The notes below the pieces were generated by a model. That model saw nothing but the letters and a program-made list of their open reading frames with translations, was not told the DNA's origin and searched no databases. A stretch of 64,000 nucleotides of DNA from Salipiger pallidus (GTDB lineage: Bacteria > Pseudomonadota > Alphaproteobacteria > Rhodobacterales > Rhodobacteraceae), in assembly GCF_014643635.1 (NCBI RefSeq), contig NZ_BMJV01000005.1, positions 124,274-188,273 of the forward strand. Direction: 5' to 3'. Each line of letters opens with the position of its first letter. Within the stretch, counting starts at the first letter, position 1. Shown piece by piece: positions 54,092-63,718 of this stretch. The position numbers and the translations under genes are program-made.

Positions 54092-54548
54092 GACCTATCC
54101 CTTGCTTGATGTTTGCGCCTATACGCCGACGTTCATTGGCATGAAAGGGCTCGAAGCTGACCTTCGCTGCATGGGGCAGGAACGGCAGCATCGGGCGCTG
54201 ACGAATGCCACGCGGCCCGTGAGAGGCAAACCTTTCTGACGAGAGAGGCCATCTCGGCGCGGAGCAGAGCTTCCGCATCTCTATTTTAAAACGATATTTC
54301 CCCTGCCCGAGAGGCAGGATTTTGTGACCCCTGCCAATCCTGTGGCGCCTTCGTGCGGCTCCGCGTTTCACCTCGTCTCGGTCTGTCCGGTTGCCCGGTC
54401 GCAGCGCAACCGGCACAGCGCCGCCGTGCCACCATAAAGCCCAGCGACTGCGGCTCCGCACCCGGCGTGATGGCACTGGCGGGACGGGGTACTTCCATAC
54501 TTCTTGCCCCCCTGCTAGGCACGAGCGGTCTACCTTGGAAGCCCTTCG
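54092..54548. other. Intergenic region without recognised gene
   Basis: Divergent region between the glutathione transferase and the AEC transporter. About 54275-54300 is AT-rich (for example CTATTTTAAAACGATATTT) and may hold a promoter. No supported gene or repeat. Confidence 0.45.
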
Positions 54549-55466
54549 ATGACCGACCGTATCCTGCTGGCCCTCCTGCCCATCGTGCTCATCATCGCGA
54601 TGGGTCAGCTGATGCGCCGCCGCCGCTTCCTCGAGGAGCGCTTCTGGCCACAGGCCGAACGCCTGAGCTACTACGTCCTGCTGCCCTGCCTGTTCTTTAA
54701 CGGTCTCGCCACGGCGGATCTTGGGGATATCCCCGTCACGCGGCTGGCGCTTACGCTCATTAGTGCGACGTGCATCGTGTCCGCCCTCGTGGTGCTGGCG
54801 CGGCCCGCCTTCCGGGTGGACGGCCCGGCCTTCACGTCAGTTTTCCAAGGCAGCGTGCGGTTCAACAACTACGTTGGCGTCACGCTAACCACTGGCCTGT
54901 TCGGAGCCGCCGGTCTGCCGCTGGCGGCAATCAGCAATGCCGCGCTGGTCCCCACGGTCAACATCCTTGCCATCCTCGTCTTTTCACGCTTCGGCATGGC
55001 AGGCCTGAGCCTGCGGGGCATCGCGGTGCAGCTTGTCACCAACCCGCTGCTGGTGGCCTCCTTCGCAGGCATCGCCTTTCAGGCCTCGGGGCTGCACATC
55101 CCCGCCGGGATAGAGCCCGCACTGCGCGCCCTCGGCAGCGCATCGTTGCCACTAGGGCTGCTCTGCGTCGGTGCGGCGCTGGACTTTTCCACCGCGAAGC
55201 AATGGGTGGGGCCGGTGCTGCGCTCGTCCGTGGTCAAATTCGCACTGCTGCCAGTCGCAACCCTGCTCAGCGCCACCGCTTTCGGGCTCACCGGGGATGC
55301 GCTGACCACCGCCCTGCTGTTCCAGACGCTGCCCACCGCGTCCTCGGCCTATATTCTCGCCCGGCAGCTTGGGGGCGACGCGCCGCTGATGGCCGGGATC
55401 ATCGCGACCCAGACCATCCTCGCGCTGGCCGCCCTGCCGCTGGCGCTGCTGATGCTGCTGCCCTGA
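54549..55466 (+). CDS. AEC family transporter (auxin efflux carrier-like)
   Basis: 305 residues, about ten hydrophobic segments with the AEC symmetry: LLPCLFFNGLATADL in half one, VRFNNYVGVTLTTGLFG in the middle and FQTLPTASSAYILARQLGGD in the last part. Bacterial relatives move dicarboxylates or other small anions. It precedes, convergently, the diaminopropionate lyase. A link to that catabolic locus is possible but not shown. Confidence 0.85.
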   Translation: MTDRILLALLPIVLIIAMGQLMRRRRFLEERFWPQAERLSYYVLLPCLFFNGLATADLGDIPVTRLALTLISATCIVSALVVLARPAFRVDGPAFTSVFQGSVRFNNYVGVTLTTGLFGAAGLPLAAISNAALVPTVNILAILVFSRFGMAGLSLRGIAVQLVTNPLLVASFAGIAFQASGLHIPAGIEPALRALGSASLPLGLLCVGAALDFSTAKQWVGPVLRSSVVKFALLPVATLLSATAFGLTGDALTTALLFQTLPTASSAYILARQLGGDAPLMAGIIATQTILALAALPLALLMLLP

Positions 55467-55660
55467 CGGCGTGCCCACGGCAGCACCCTTGATGGCTATG
55501 CTGCCCCTCGACGCTTGCAGCTCCGCGAGGTCACGAACCCACGGTCACACCCTGCGGCCAAACAAAATGAGGCCGCCCCGTTCATCCCCCGGATGCTCAG
55601 TCCAGATGCGGTGCCATGGATCTCAGGACCGCCACAGGCGAAAGCGTCCTGAACCCTGCG

Positions 55661-56914
55661 TTACGCCTCGCCTGACCGCACCGCCGCCGCATCCGCGCCG
55701 ACGAGCGCCTCGTAGACTTCCGGGTCCGTGTCGCCCTCAGTTCCGAAGACCAGCACCCGCGACGCGTCGGTCAGTCCCAGAATCTTCCTCGCCTCAGGGA
55801 CGCGCATGGCGGCCGCGAGCCCGGCCAGCCCAGCCACGGCGCTTTCGCCGGCCACGAGCGGCACATCGCCGCCGTCGGGCCGCGCGAGCAGGCGCATGAA
55901 GGCAACCGCCGAGGCGTCGGTCACGGTCATCACCGCATCGCCGTGGTCACGCAGGATCTGCCATGAAAGGGCCGACACCTCGCCGCAGGCCAGCCCCGCC
56001 ATCAGCGTATCGAGATCCCCGCCAACCGCCGCAGGCGCGCCCGCGCGGAAGCTTTCCAGCCAACAGGCCGCTTGGTCCGGATCGCACAGCACGATCTCGG
56101 GGCGAGCCATGCCCCAGCGCCGCACCGCGAGCGCCGTCACCGCCGCCGCCATGCCGCCGACGCCGGTCTGCAGGAAGATGTGAGTGGGTGGTTCGGGGAG
56201 AGCGTCGAAAGCCTCGCACGCCATGACCTCGTAGCCCTGCATCACGTCCTTGGGGATCTCGGTGTAGCCTTCGTAGGACGTGTCTGAGACCACGAACCAG
56301 CCCTCACGCGTCGCCGCGTCCTGCGCCTCGCGCACACTGTCATCGTAATTGCCGCTGCAGCGGCGGACCTCCGCGCCATAGGCCTCGATGGCAAACTTGC
56401 GGCCCTCGGAGACATGGGCATGGATGAAGATCACGCAGGCACAGCCGAACGTCTGCGCCCCCCAAGCCACCGACCGTCCATGGTTACCATCAGTGGCGCA
56501 GCAGACGGTGATCCGCGCCGCCTCCTCGGGAAACGCACGCTGGGTCACGTCCTCCATGGTGACCTCGCGCCCGAGCCTCTCCGACAGCTGACGCGCCAGT
56601 AGCCGGGCAACGGCATACGCGCCGCCAAGCGCCTTGAAACTGCCCAGACCGAAGCGGAGCGCCTCGTCCTTGTACCAGACCTGCGCCACACCAAGCCCGT
56701 CGGCCATCCCCTCGAGGGCTACCAGCGGCGTGGGTGCATAGCCCGGCCAGCCGGTGATCGTGCTCCGGGCGGTGCTCAGCCCCACGTCTGACAGGATGGC
56801 ATCCTGCGCCGCAGTCCAGGGCAGATGACGCCCCGCGGCATGGTTGAGCCGAAGCGTGAAGGCCTCGGTGGTGCCGGGGTGGCAGGTCAACTCGCCGGTC
56901 GGATCGTGGGACAT
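55661..56914 (-). CDS. dpaL: 2,3-Diaminopropionate ammonia-lyase
   Basis: 417 residues from ATG 56914 (GAGG site upstream). PLP fold-type II enzyme with Schiff-base lysine K94 in FGLGSFKALGGAYA, the Asn/Gly phosphate region CATDGNHGRSVAW and the Gly loop QTGVGGMAAAV. Converts diaminopropionate to pyruvate and two ammonia. It is divergent from the GntR regulator, with inverted repeats between them, so it probably belongs to the same regulon as the sugar-kinase/ABC operon. A related amino acid as true substrate is possible. Confidence 0.87.
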   Translation of the reverse strand: MSHDPTGELTCHPGTTEAFTLRLNHAAGRHLPWTAAQDAILSDVGLSTARSTITGWPGYAPTPLVALEGMADGLGVAQVWYKDEALRFGLGSFKALGGAYAVARLLARQLSERLGREVTMEDVTQRAFPEEAARITVCCATDGNHGRSVAWGAQTFGCACVIFIHAHVSEGRKFAIEAYGAEVRRCSGNYDDSVREAQDAATREGWFVVSDTSYEGYTEIPKDVMQGYEVMACEAFDALPEPPTHIFLQTGVGGMAAAVTALAVRRWGMARPEIVLCDPDQAACWLESFRAGAPAAVGGDLDTLMAGLACGEVSALSWQILRDHGDAVMTVTDASAVAFMRLLARPDGGDVPLVAGESAVAGLAGLAAAMRVPEARKILGLTDASRVLVFGTEGDTDPEVYEALVGADAAAVRSGEA

Positions 56915-57035
56915 GGGGCCTCGCGTTTTGGTCTGTGAAGGAGGCGCCAAGCGGAAGGCGCCGGATCGTGCCATTGGTCGGCACAGCGCGGTTCTTCGTC
57001 AAGCAGATCGGCAGGCCGCCGGTTCATGAACAGCG

Positions 57036-57083
57036 GCAGTAGCGACCCCCGCCCGGGCAGCAGTAGCGCCTCCCGCCCGGGCA
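57036..57083. repeat. Tandem 24-base repeat in dpaL leader
   Basis: Two adjoining 24-base units (57036-57059 and 57060-57083) begin GCAGTAGCG and end CCGCCCGGGCA, and differ at two positions. They lie in the 283-base dpaL-gntR spacer, on the dpaL side of the operator-like repeats. Confidence 0.8.
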
Positions 57084-57149
57084 TATGTCGGTGCCATTCA
57101 TGCAGACTGTGGGAAGAAACGGATCGGCCCCCATGAAGTTTTTCCGAGA

Positions 57150-57190
57150 CAGACCTGTCTGAACCTGTCTAGCATACATTATCAGACAGG
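57150..57190. promoter_or_regulatory. Inverted repeats, candidate GntR operator
   Basis: CAGAC-CT-GTCTG (57150-57161) is followed by CCTGTCT (57164-57170) and its inverse AGACAGG (57184-57190), 13 bases apart. They share the half-site (C)TGTCT/AGACA(G). The last arm ends seven bases before the gntR ATG, so autoregulation of gntR and control of the divergent dpaL are both plausible. Confidence 0.65.
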
Positions 57191-57197
57191 ATTCTTC

Positions 57198-57899
57198 ATG
57201 CGACAGGCTTCCATCGAATCGAAATCCGACCGGATCGCCCGCGTGCTCGAGGCTGAGATCCGCATGGGCGCCCTTCGGGATGGCGATCCGCTGTCCAGCG
57301 AGGCCGCCCTCGTGGAGCGCTTCAACGTCTCGCGCAGCACCGTACGCAAGGGGCTGGGGCTGCTGGCCGCCAAGGGGCTGATCCTGACGCGGGTGGGCAT
57401 AGGATCCTTTGTCACCTACCGGGGCACCCAGATCGACAGCCAGGCGGGTTGGAGCCTGTCGCTGCCAGACGGCGACGCCCGGCTTGGCATGCGCATACTG
57501 CGCATCGTGCGGGCGCCCATGGATCTTTGCGCCCCAGGCCCCGAAGGCGAAATGCTGCACGTCGACCGCATCCGCTTTCTGGAGGCGACGGGCCTCGGCC
57601 TCACGTTTGAGCGGGCACGGCTGCCATGGCGCGGATCGTTCGAACCTCTTCTGGACGGGCTCGAGGGTGGATCACTGTCGCAGAGCCTTGCTTCGCGGGG
57701 GATTTCCGCAGCCAGCGGCGAGGAATGGGCAGGCGTGCTTCCCGCCCTGTCGACCGAGGATGCGCAAGCCATGGGTCGCACCCCGGGCGAGCCGATGCTA
57801 CGGCTTCGCAGGCTCACCCGCGATGCGGGTGGCGCCGTCATCGAATATGTCGAGAGCCTGCTCGACCCGGGCCAGTTCGGCCTGCACATGGAGTTCTGA
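57198..57899 (+). CDS. GntR/HutC family transcriptional regulator
   Basis: 233 residues. The N-terminal winged helix (about 10-77) contains LSSEAALVERFNVSRSTVRKGL and GIGSFV. The C-terminal UTRA effector domain (about 85-230) has YVESLLDPGQFGLHMEF at the end. HutC-type regulators bind small sugar or amine metabolites. It starts the rightward operon; the next ATG is one base after its stop. It is the likely controller of the whole locus. Confidence 0.9.
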   Translation: MRQASIESKSDRIARVLEAEIRMGALRDGDPLSSEAALVERFNVSRSTVRKGLGLLAAKGLILTRVGIGSFVTYRGTQIDSQAGWSLSLPDGDARLGMRILRIVRAPMDLCAPGPEGEMLHVDRIRFLEATGLGLTFERARLPWRGSFEPLLDGLEGGSLSQSLASRGISAASGEEWAGVLPALSTEDAQAMGRTPGEPMLRLRRLTRDAGGAVIEYVESLLDPGQFGLHMEF

Positions 57900-57900
57900 G

Positions 57901-58896
57901 ATGCCCCGCGACGCTCTGTCCCTTGCCGAAACCCGCGCGCTGGCCGCCCTTCAGGGCCTTGCAGTGGGCGATGCGCTGGGGATGCCCGCTCAGACCCTTC
58001 CCCGGTCCGAGATCGCCGCGCGGTATGGACGCATCACCGGCTTCATCGCCCCCTTTGATGGCCACCCGGTCAGCCATGGCCTCAGCGCCGCGCAGATCAC
58101 CGACGACACCGAACAGACGCTGCTGCTGGCCCGCCGCCTTATGTCCACTCCGGACGCCTTTGACGATGCAGGCTGGGCGCAGGATCTGCTGGACTGGGAG
58201 GCGGGCATCCGCGCGAAGGGCCTTGCGGACCTGCTCGGCCCGTCTTCCAAGCGCGCCATCGAGGCGCTGCTGGCGGGCACCCCGCCCGAGGAAACCGGCC
58301 TGCGCGGCACCACCAACGGCGCCGCCATGCGCATCGCCCCGGTGGGCATCCTCGAACCGGCGAAGCCTGCCCGCATTGCCGCCCGCGTCGCCCGCACCTG
58401 CCGTGTGACCCACAATACCGGCGAGGCCATCGCCGGGGCCGCCGCGGTGGCCATGGTGGTGAGCTGCGGCTTGGATGGCATGGGCTTCGACGCGGCGCTG
58501 GACCCGGCGCTGGCCGCCGCCCGCGAAGGCCAGACCCTCGGCAACCCGGTGGGCGAGCCGGACATGGCGGGCCGCATCGCGCTGTCTCTGACACTTGCGC
58601 AGACCGGCGATCCCGAGGCGCTTTTGGCGCAAATCGGCAGTTCGGTCGCAAGCCGGGAAAGCGTGCCCATGGCTTTCGGACTCTTGGCATTGGGCAAGGG
58701 CGATCTCTGGGCCAGCCTCCTGATGGCCGCCAACATCGGCGATGACACGGACACCATCGGCGCCATCGCGGGCGCCATGGGCGGTGCCACCGGCGGCAGC
58801 CTGCCCGATACAGCCATCTCGGCGGTCGAAGAGGCCAACGCGCTGGACCTCGCGCCGCTGGCATCCGCCCTCGTGACGCTGCGGGACGCCGCATGA
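57901..58896 (+). CDS. ADP-ribosylglycohydrolase (DraG/ARH) family protein
   Basis: 331 residues, all helical, with the two metal-site motifs of the family: GDALGMPAQ and ITDDTEQTLL (T67-D68-D69) early, and NIGDDTDTIGAIAGAMGG (D281, D282, D284, T285) late. ARH enzymes use two Mg ions to cut N- or O-glycosidic bonds to ADP-ribose; some relatives have other ribosyl substrates. Its place among a sugar kinase and an importer suggests that it cleaves a small imported N-glycoside rather than a modified protein. Overlaps the kinase gene (ATGA). Confidence 0.88.
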   Translation: MPRDALSLAETRALAALQGLAVGDALGMPAQTLPRSEIAARYGRITGFIAPFDGHPVSHGLSAAQITDDTEQTLLLARRLMSTPDAFDDAGWAQDLLDWEAGIRAKGLADLLGPSSKRAIEALLAGTPPEETGLRGTTNGAAMRIAPVGILEPAKPARIAARVARTCRVTHNTGEAIAGAAAVAMVVSCGLDGMGFDAALDPALAAAREGQTLGNPVGEPDMAGRIALSLTLAQTGDPEALLAQIGSSVASRESVPMAFGLLALGKGDLWASLLMAANIGDDTDTIGAIAGAMGGATGGSLPDTAISAVEEANALDLAPLASALVTLRDAA

Positions 58897-59801
58897 GCGC
58901 GCTGCTGCAAATGACCGGCCCGGTGGCCGACCTTGTCTACAGGGTGCGCGCGATCCCCGAGCCGGGGACCGAGGCGGTGGTGACCGGTTTCGGCATGACC
59001 GTGGGCGGCGGGTTCAACGCACTGGCTGCGGCCCGCGCCGCCGGAATGGAGGCCATCATGGGCGGCAGCGTCGGCACCGGGCCCTTTGGCGATCTTTGCG
59101 CCAATGCGCTGGCGGAACGGGGCATCGCCTTGGCCCGCCCCCGGCATGCAACGCGAGATCAGGGCTGCTGCACCGTTCTGCTCGAGCCGGATGGCGAGCG
59201 CAGCTTCGTCGCATGGCCCGGCGCCGAGGGGCAAATCACCGCCGAAGCGCTGGAGCCCATCGACCTTGGCGCGGTCTCATGGGTCATGCTTTCGGGCTAC
59301 ACGCTGCATTACCCCGGGGCGCGGGAGGCGCTGACCAGCTGGATTGACGCACTTCCCAAGAGCATCCGTTTCCTCTTCGATCCCTCGCCCATGATCGCTG
59401 AACTGCCCAAAACGCTGCTGGCCCGCATCCTCACCCGCGCCGACTGGATCAGTGCCAATGGAGCCGAGGCCGAGGCCCTCACCGGCCTGCCCGCCGCTCG
59501 CGCCGCCGAGGCTCTGGCGCAGGGGCGCGAGGGGGCCATCGTCCGCATCGGTGCGATGGGCTGCCTGCTGGCAACAGAATATGCACTCCATGAAATCCCC
59601 GGCCATCCCGTCGAGCCCGTCGACAGCAATGGCGCTGGGGATTGCCACATCGGCAGTTTCATCGCCGAGCTGCAGCGCAGCGATGATGCCCTGCTCGCCG
59701 CCCGCTACGCAACCGTCGCCGCCGCCCTCTCGGTCATCCGCGACGGCCCCGCCACGCCCCCGTCCCGTGCGGAGGTGGAGCCAATCCTCCACGCCGCCTG
59801 A
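58893..59801 (+). CDS. PfkB/ribokinase family sugar kinase
   Basis: 302 residues. The ribokinase fold has sugar-binding VGGGFNALAAARAAG (38-52) and the C-terminal signature DSNGAGDCHIGSFIAEL (D250 as catalytic base, GAGD anion hole; the Cys251-His252 pair replaces the usual Ala-Phe). It would phosphorylate the sugar set free by the preceding glycohydrolase; ribose or a ribosyl compound is the simplest guess. Overlaps the glycohydrolase by four bases and is followed after 63 bases by the binding protein. Confidence 0.88.
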   Translation: MSALLQMTGPVADLVYRVRAIPEPGTEAVVTGFGMTVGGGFNALAAARAAGMEAIMGGSVGTGPFGDLCANALAERGIALARPRHATRDQGCCTVLLEPDGERSFVAWPGAEGQITAEALEPIDLGAVSWVMLSGYTLHYPGAREALTSWIDALPKSIRFLFDPSPMIAELPKTLLARILTRADWISANGAEAEALTGLPAARAAEALAQGREGAIVRIGAMGCLLATEYALHEIPGHPVEPVDSNGAGDCHIGSFIAELQRSDDALLAARYATVAAALSVIRDGPATPPSRAEVEPILHAA

Positions 59802-59864
59802 ACACAAGACCAACCAAAGCCAGAAGGCCCATAACGGCCCCAGACCCCAGCAAGGAGACGACCC

Positions 59865-60902
59865 ATGAAGACCCGCACTTCCCTCATCGCCCTCACTGCC
59901 GTGGCGCTTGCCTCTGCCGCCCACGCAGACGAGATCCGCGTACTCAACTGGCAGGGCTACGGCACCGATCTAGACTGGTCGCTCGAGGCCTTTGAAGAGG
60001 CCACCGGCCACACCGTGGTGCATGAGTATTTCAACTCCGAGCAGGAAATGCTCACCAAGATGCGCACCAACCCCGGTGCCTACGACGTTGTGCTCATCAA
60101 CGCCGCCTACACGACGCAAGCCTATGACGAGGGGCTGCTTGCCCCGATCGACACCTCTGCCATCGACAACTATGCGGGCGTGCCCGCCAATTTTGCCGAA
60201 GACCCCGCGCTGATGCACGAGGGCAAGGTCTACGGCGTGCCGTGGACCTGGGGCCTGACCGCCATCGCCATCAACAGCAATTCCTTCGACGAAGCGCCAA
60301 CTTCAATCCAGGTGCTGTGGGATCCCGCCTACAAGGGCCGCGTGTCCATCCGTGATGACGCCGAGGAGGCAGTTCACCTTGGGGCTCTGGCCACCGGGCA
60401 GGACATCAACAACATCGAGGATCTCGATGCGGTCGAGGCCAAGCTCGCCGAGCTGATGCCGCAGCTGCGCACCTTCTGGTCGTCGGAAAACGACTGGAAC
60501 CAGTTCATGGCGGCGGGCGAGCTGGACGTTGCAAGCTACTGGTCGGGCTCGGCGGCGCGCTCCGCAGGCATGGGGCTGCCGGTGGATTTCGTGGTGCCCG
60601 AAGAAGGCGCCATCGCATGGCTTGACGGTCTGTCGATTCCCGAAACATCTGAGCACAAGGAGGCCGCCGCCCAGTTCATCGACTGGATGATCGACCCCGA
60701 GTTCTACGTGCAATGGGACGAGGAAGGTGCGCCCGCCTCGGCCAACGCCGAGGCCGCAGCGGCCCTCCCGGACGACGCCTTCAACAAGCGGGTGCTGGGC
60801 GATCCCGATGTCGCCGCGCTGGCCCGCTTCCGCGCGCCCATGGACGACGAGACCCGCGAGACCTATCTCGCGCTCTGGCAAAGCCTGAAGGCTGCCCAGT
60901 AA
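59865..60902 (+). CDS. ABC transporter periplasmic binding protein, PotD-like
   Basis: 345 residues. Signal peptide about 1-21 (cleaved after AHA-DE), then the PotD/PotF-type start IRVLNWQGYGTDLDW and LTKMRTNPGAYDVVLINAAY. GVPWTWGLTAIAINSNSF and FIDWMIDPEFYVQW are family-like. These proteins bind polyamines, but also other cationic amines and opine-like compounds. AAGGAG stands before the ATG. The gene heads a complete binding protein-permease-permease-ATPase set. Confidence 0.9.
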   Translation: MKTRTSLIALTAVALASAAHADEIRVLNWQGYGTDLDWSLEAFEEATGHTVVHEYFNSEQEMLTKMRTNPGAYDVVLINAAYTTQAYDEGLLAPIDTSAIDNYAGVPANFAEDPALMHEGKVYGVPWTWGLTAIAINSNSFDEAPTSIQVLWDPAYKGRVSIRDDAEEAVHLGALATGQDINNIEDLDAVEAKLAELMPQLRTFWSSENDWNQFMAAGELDVASYWSGSAARSAGMGLPVDFVVPEEGAIAWLDGLSIPETSEHKEAAAQFIDWMIDPEFYVQWDEEGAPASANAEAAAALPDDAFNKRVLGDPDVAALARFRAPMDDETRETYLALWQSLKAAQ

Positions 60903-60928
60903 GCCCCTGACAAGAATAGGAGAACAGC

Positions 60929-61792
60929 ATGGCACAAGTGGCCCATGCCAGTGACCGGAGACGGCTGTTCGCGCTGCTTTCACCGGCCTATCTGTGGCTC
61001 ACGCTGGCGGTGTTCCTGCCGCTGTCGGCCATGCTGTTCTTCAGCGTCCTGTCGGACATGCCAGGGGCCGATGGCGGCTGGGGCCTGACCCTTGGCAACT
61101 ACGCTGCATTCCTGGAAAACCCAACCTATTCAACGCTCTTGTGGAAGTCGTTGAAGCTGGGAGCGACGGTCACCTTCTTCTGCGTCATCATCGGCTACCC
61201 TTGCGCGCTGGTGCTGGCGAAATCCATCCGGGGCCGGTCGCGCGAGGCGCTGTTCCTGCTGGTGATCCTGCCGTTCTGGTCCAATTCGCTGGTCCGCATC
61301 TTCTCATGGGCCATCGTGCTGCGCGGCAATGGCGTGCTCGAGCGGGCGCTCAACTGGGTGTTGCCCTTCGATATAAGGCTGAACCTGATGTTCACCACCG
61401 AGGCGGTGACCATCGGCCTTGTCCACAGCTACCTGCCTTATGTGATCCTCACGAGTTACCTCGCGCTTCAGGCCATCGACGACGACATCCTTGATGCGGC
61501 GCGGTCCATGGGCGCTTCGAAGCTCACCATCCTGCGCCGACTGCTGCTGCCGCTGTCCCTGCCGGGGCTGCTCGCGGGGGCTGTACTGGTCTTTGTGCCC
61601 GTGGTGGGCAGCTTCATGGAGCCGCGCATCCTTGGTGGGCGCATGGGCACCTATTACGGCACCGTCATCGAGGACCAGTTCGTCGCGGTCTACAACTGGC
61701 CCCTTGGCGCGGCGCTCTCCTTCATCCTGCTGGCGGTGGTGCTTGTGATCCTCGGGGCCGCCTCCCCAGCGCTCAGAAAGGCCCGCACATGA
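60929..61792 (+). CDS. ABC transporter permease, PotB-like
   Basis: 287 residues, six membrane helices, with the inner-membrane coupling motif DDDILDAARSMGASKLTILRRLLLPLSLPG (EAA loop). First permease of the importer. The ATG lies 26 bases after the binding-protein stop and has AGGAG upstream. The last codons overlap the next permease by four bases. Confidence 0.92.
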   Translation: MAQVAHASDRRRLFALLSPAYLWLTLAVFLPLSAMLFFSVLSDMPGADGGWGLTLGNYAAFLENPTYSTLLWKSLKLGATVTFFCVIIGYPCALVLAKSIRGRSREALFLLVILPFWSNSLVRIFSWAIVLRGNGVLERALNWVLPFDIRLNLMFTTEAVTIGLVHSYLPYVILTSYLALQAIDDDILDAARSMGASKLTILRRLLLPLSLPGLLAGAVLVFVPVVGSFMEPRILGGRMGTYYGTVIEDQFVAVYNWPLGAALSFILLAVVLVILGAASPALRKART

Positions 61793-62568
61793 CCCTCCTT
61801 GCGCTCGCGGGCCGCGTCTGGCTCGGCCTCGTGCTGCTGTTCCTCTACGCGCCGATCCTCATGATGGCGGCCATGAGCTTCAATGCCTCACCCTTCTACC
61901 AGCTGCCCTTCGAGTTCAGCACGAAGTGGTACGCGGACATGGCGGGCAACGACCAGATCATCGACGCGGCGCTGCGGTCGGTGCTGATCGCCTTCGTGGT
62001 CACCGCCATCGCCACCGCCGTGGGCACGGCGGCGTCCATCGCGCTTTTTCGCTACGACTTCCCCGGCAAGCGGGTGCTGCAGGTGCTGCTGTTCCCTCCC
62101 ATCGCCATACCGTGGCTCATCACCGGGACCGCTATGCTGGTGTTCTTCTTCTCCATCGGCATCGGGCGCGGCACGCCCGCGGTCATCATCGGCCACGTCG
62201 CGCTGGCGCTGCCTTACGTCATCGTCACCGTCACCGCGCGGCTGTCGGCCTTCGACGTGACGCTGGAAGAGGCGGCGCGCTCCATGGGCGCGGGCCAGTG
62301 GACGGTGCTGCGCCGGGTCACGCTGCCCTTCATCGCACCGGGCATCGTTGCGGGCGGGCTCTTTGCCTTTGCGGTCAGCTTCGATCAGTTCGTGGTGAGC
62401 TACTTCCTGTCCAAACCGGGCGACACCACCCTTCCGGTGCTGATCTACACCGCCATCCGCAAGGGCTTCACCCCCGAGATCAACGCCATCTCGACCATCA
62501 TCATCACCGTCTCCATGGCGGTCATGTTCCTTGCCGCGCGCAAATCGAACTTCGGAGGAGACCGCTGA
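61789..62568 (+). CDS. ABC transporter permease, PotC-like
   Basis: 259 residues, six helices, EAA loop LEEAARSMGAGQWTVLRRVT followed by LPFIAPG. Second permease, pairs with the preceding one. Overlaps it (ATGA) and the ATPase (TGATG). Confidence 0.92.
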   Translation: MTLLALAGRVWLGLVLLFLYAPILMMAAMSFNASPFYQLPFEFSTKWYADMAGNDQIIDAALRSVLIAFVVTAIATAVGTAASIALFRYDFPGKRVLQVLLFPPIAIPWLITGTAMLVFFFSIGIGRGTPAVIIGHVALALPYVIVTVTARLSAFDVTLEEAARSMGAGQWTVLRRVTLPFIAPGIVAGGLFAFAVSFDQFVVSYFLSKPGDTTLPVLIYTAIRKGFTPEINAISTIIITVSMAVMFLAARKSNFGGDR

Positions 62569-63581
62569 TGTCGCAGGTCGAAACCACTCGGGTCACCAAG
62601 AGCTTCGGGAAGACGAAGGCACTCGACGACGTGTCTCTGACTTTTGACGACGGCGGGTTCTTTGCCCTCCTGGGCCCATCGGGGTCGGGCAAGACCACGC
62701 TGCTCCGGACCATCGCGGGGTTTCATTTCCCCGACAGTGGCAGCATCCGCGTCGGCGAGCGAAACGTCGAGAAGGTGCCCGTGGAAAAGCGCGACATCGG
62801 CATGATGTTCCAGAATTACGCGCTGTTTCCCAACCTCAGCGTGGCCGACAACATCGGCTTTGGCCTCAGGGTGCGCAAGGTCGGCGCGACCGAGGAAAAG
62901 CGCCGCATCGCGGAGGCGCTCGAACTGGTGCAGCTGCGCGATCTGGGGAACCGCATGCCCGCGCAGCTGTCGGGCGGGCAGCGCCAGAGGGTTGCGCTGG
63001 CGCGGGCGTTCGTCACGCGCCCGAAGGTGCTGCTGCTGGACGAGCCATTGTCGGCGCTCGACAAGTCGCTGCGCATCGACATGCAGGTGGAACTGAAGCG
63101 TATCCAGCGCGAGGTGGGCATCACCACGATCTTCGTCACCCACGATCAGGAAGAGGCGCTGACCCTTGCCGACCGTATCGGCATCTTGCGCGATGGCCGC
63201 CTCGTGCAGGCCGGTCCCCCGCGCGAGGTCTACGACCGCCCCGCCACCGCCTTCGCCGCAGGTTTTCTCGGGGATGCCAACTGGATCCCCGAGGCATTGC
63301 TTGGCGGGCTGGCCCTGCCTGCGGCGCTGCCGTTCGGCCCGACCCGCTATGCCACGCGCCCCGAGGCGCTGACGATCTCGGCCACGCGGCCCGAGGGCAA
63401 CGCCCTGCCCGCGCGGCTGGTCAGCCGGGTCTTTGCCGGCGCCATGGCGACGCTGCTTCTGGACGTCGCCGGGGAGCCTTGGAAGCTCATCGCCCGTGAC
63501 CGCGACATCCCTGCCGTGGCCGAGGGACAAGAGGTCTGGCTTGGCTGGGCGGCGGGCGATACGCTTGCCGTCGCCGCCTGA
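62568..63581 (+). CDS. ABC transporter ATPase, PotA-like
   Basis: 337 residues from ATG 62568, sharing one base with the permease stop. Walker [15 protein letters not shown]-loop FQNYALFP, signature LSGGQRQRVALARA, Walker B LLLDEPLSALD, switch His in VTHDQEEA. The C-terminal TOBE-like regulatory domain (about 240-335) is typical of the polyamine/opine/iron family. Energises the importer. Confidence 0.94.
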   Translation: MSQVETTRVTKSFGKTKALDDVSLTFDDGGFFALLGPSGSGKTTLLRTIAGFHFPDSGSIRVGERNVEKVPVEKRDIGMMFQNYALFPNLSVADNIGFGLRVRKVGATEEKRRIAEALELVQLRDLGNRMPAQLSGGQRQRVALARAFVTRPKVLLLDEPLSALDKSLRIDMQVELKRIQREVGITTIFVTHDQEEALTLADRIGILRDGRLVQAGPPREVYDRPATAFAAGFLGDANWIPEALLGGLALPAALPFGPTRYATRPEALTISATRPEGNALPARLVSRVFAGAMATLLLDVAGEPWKLIARDRDIPAVAEGQEVWLGWAAGDTLAVAA

Positions 63582-63718
63582 GGTTTTAACTGTGACGGAG
63601 GCGCCCGACACTTGCGCCTCGGCGGACACTTCGGGCAACACGGCTCAGGCCTGACTGGCGCGCAGGCCCTTGGACAGCATGACGATCAGGCCGCCCCGCG
63701 CCCGACCCGGAGGACCCC

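Noticed and set aside
56887-57084. Minus-strand 65-codon frame over the tandem repeat before dpaL
   Set aside because: Overlaps the dpaL start in another frame; its repeated residues simply reflect the 24-base DNA repeat.
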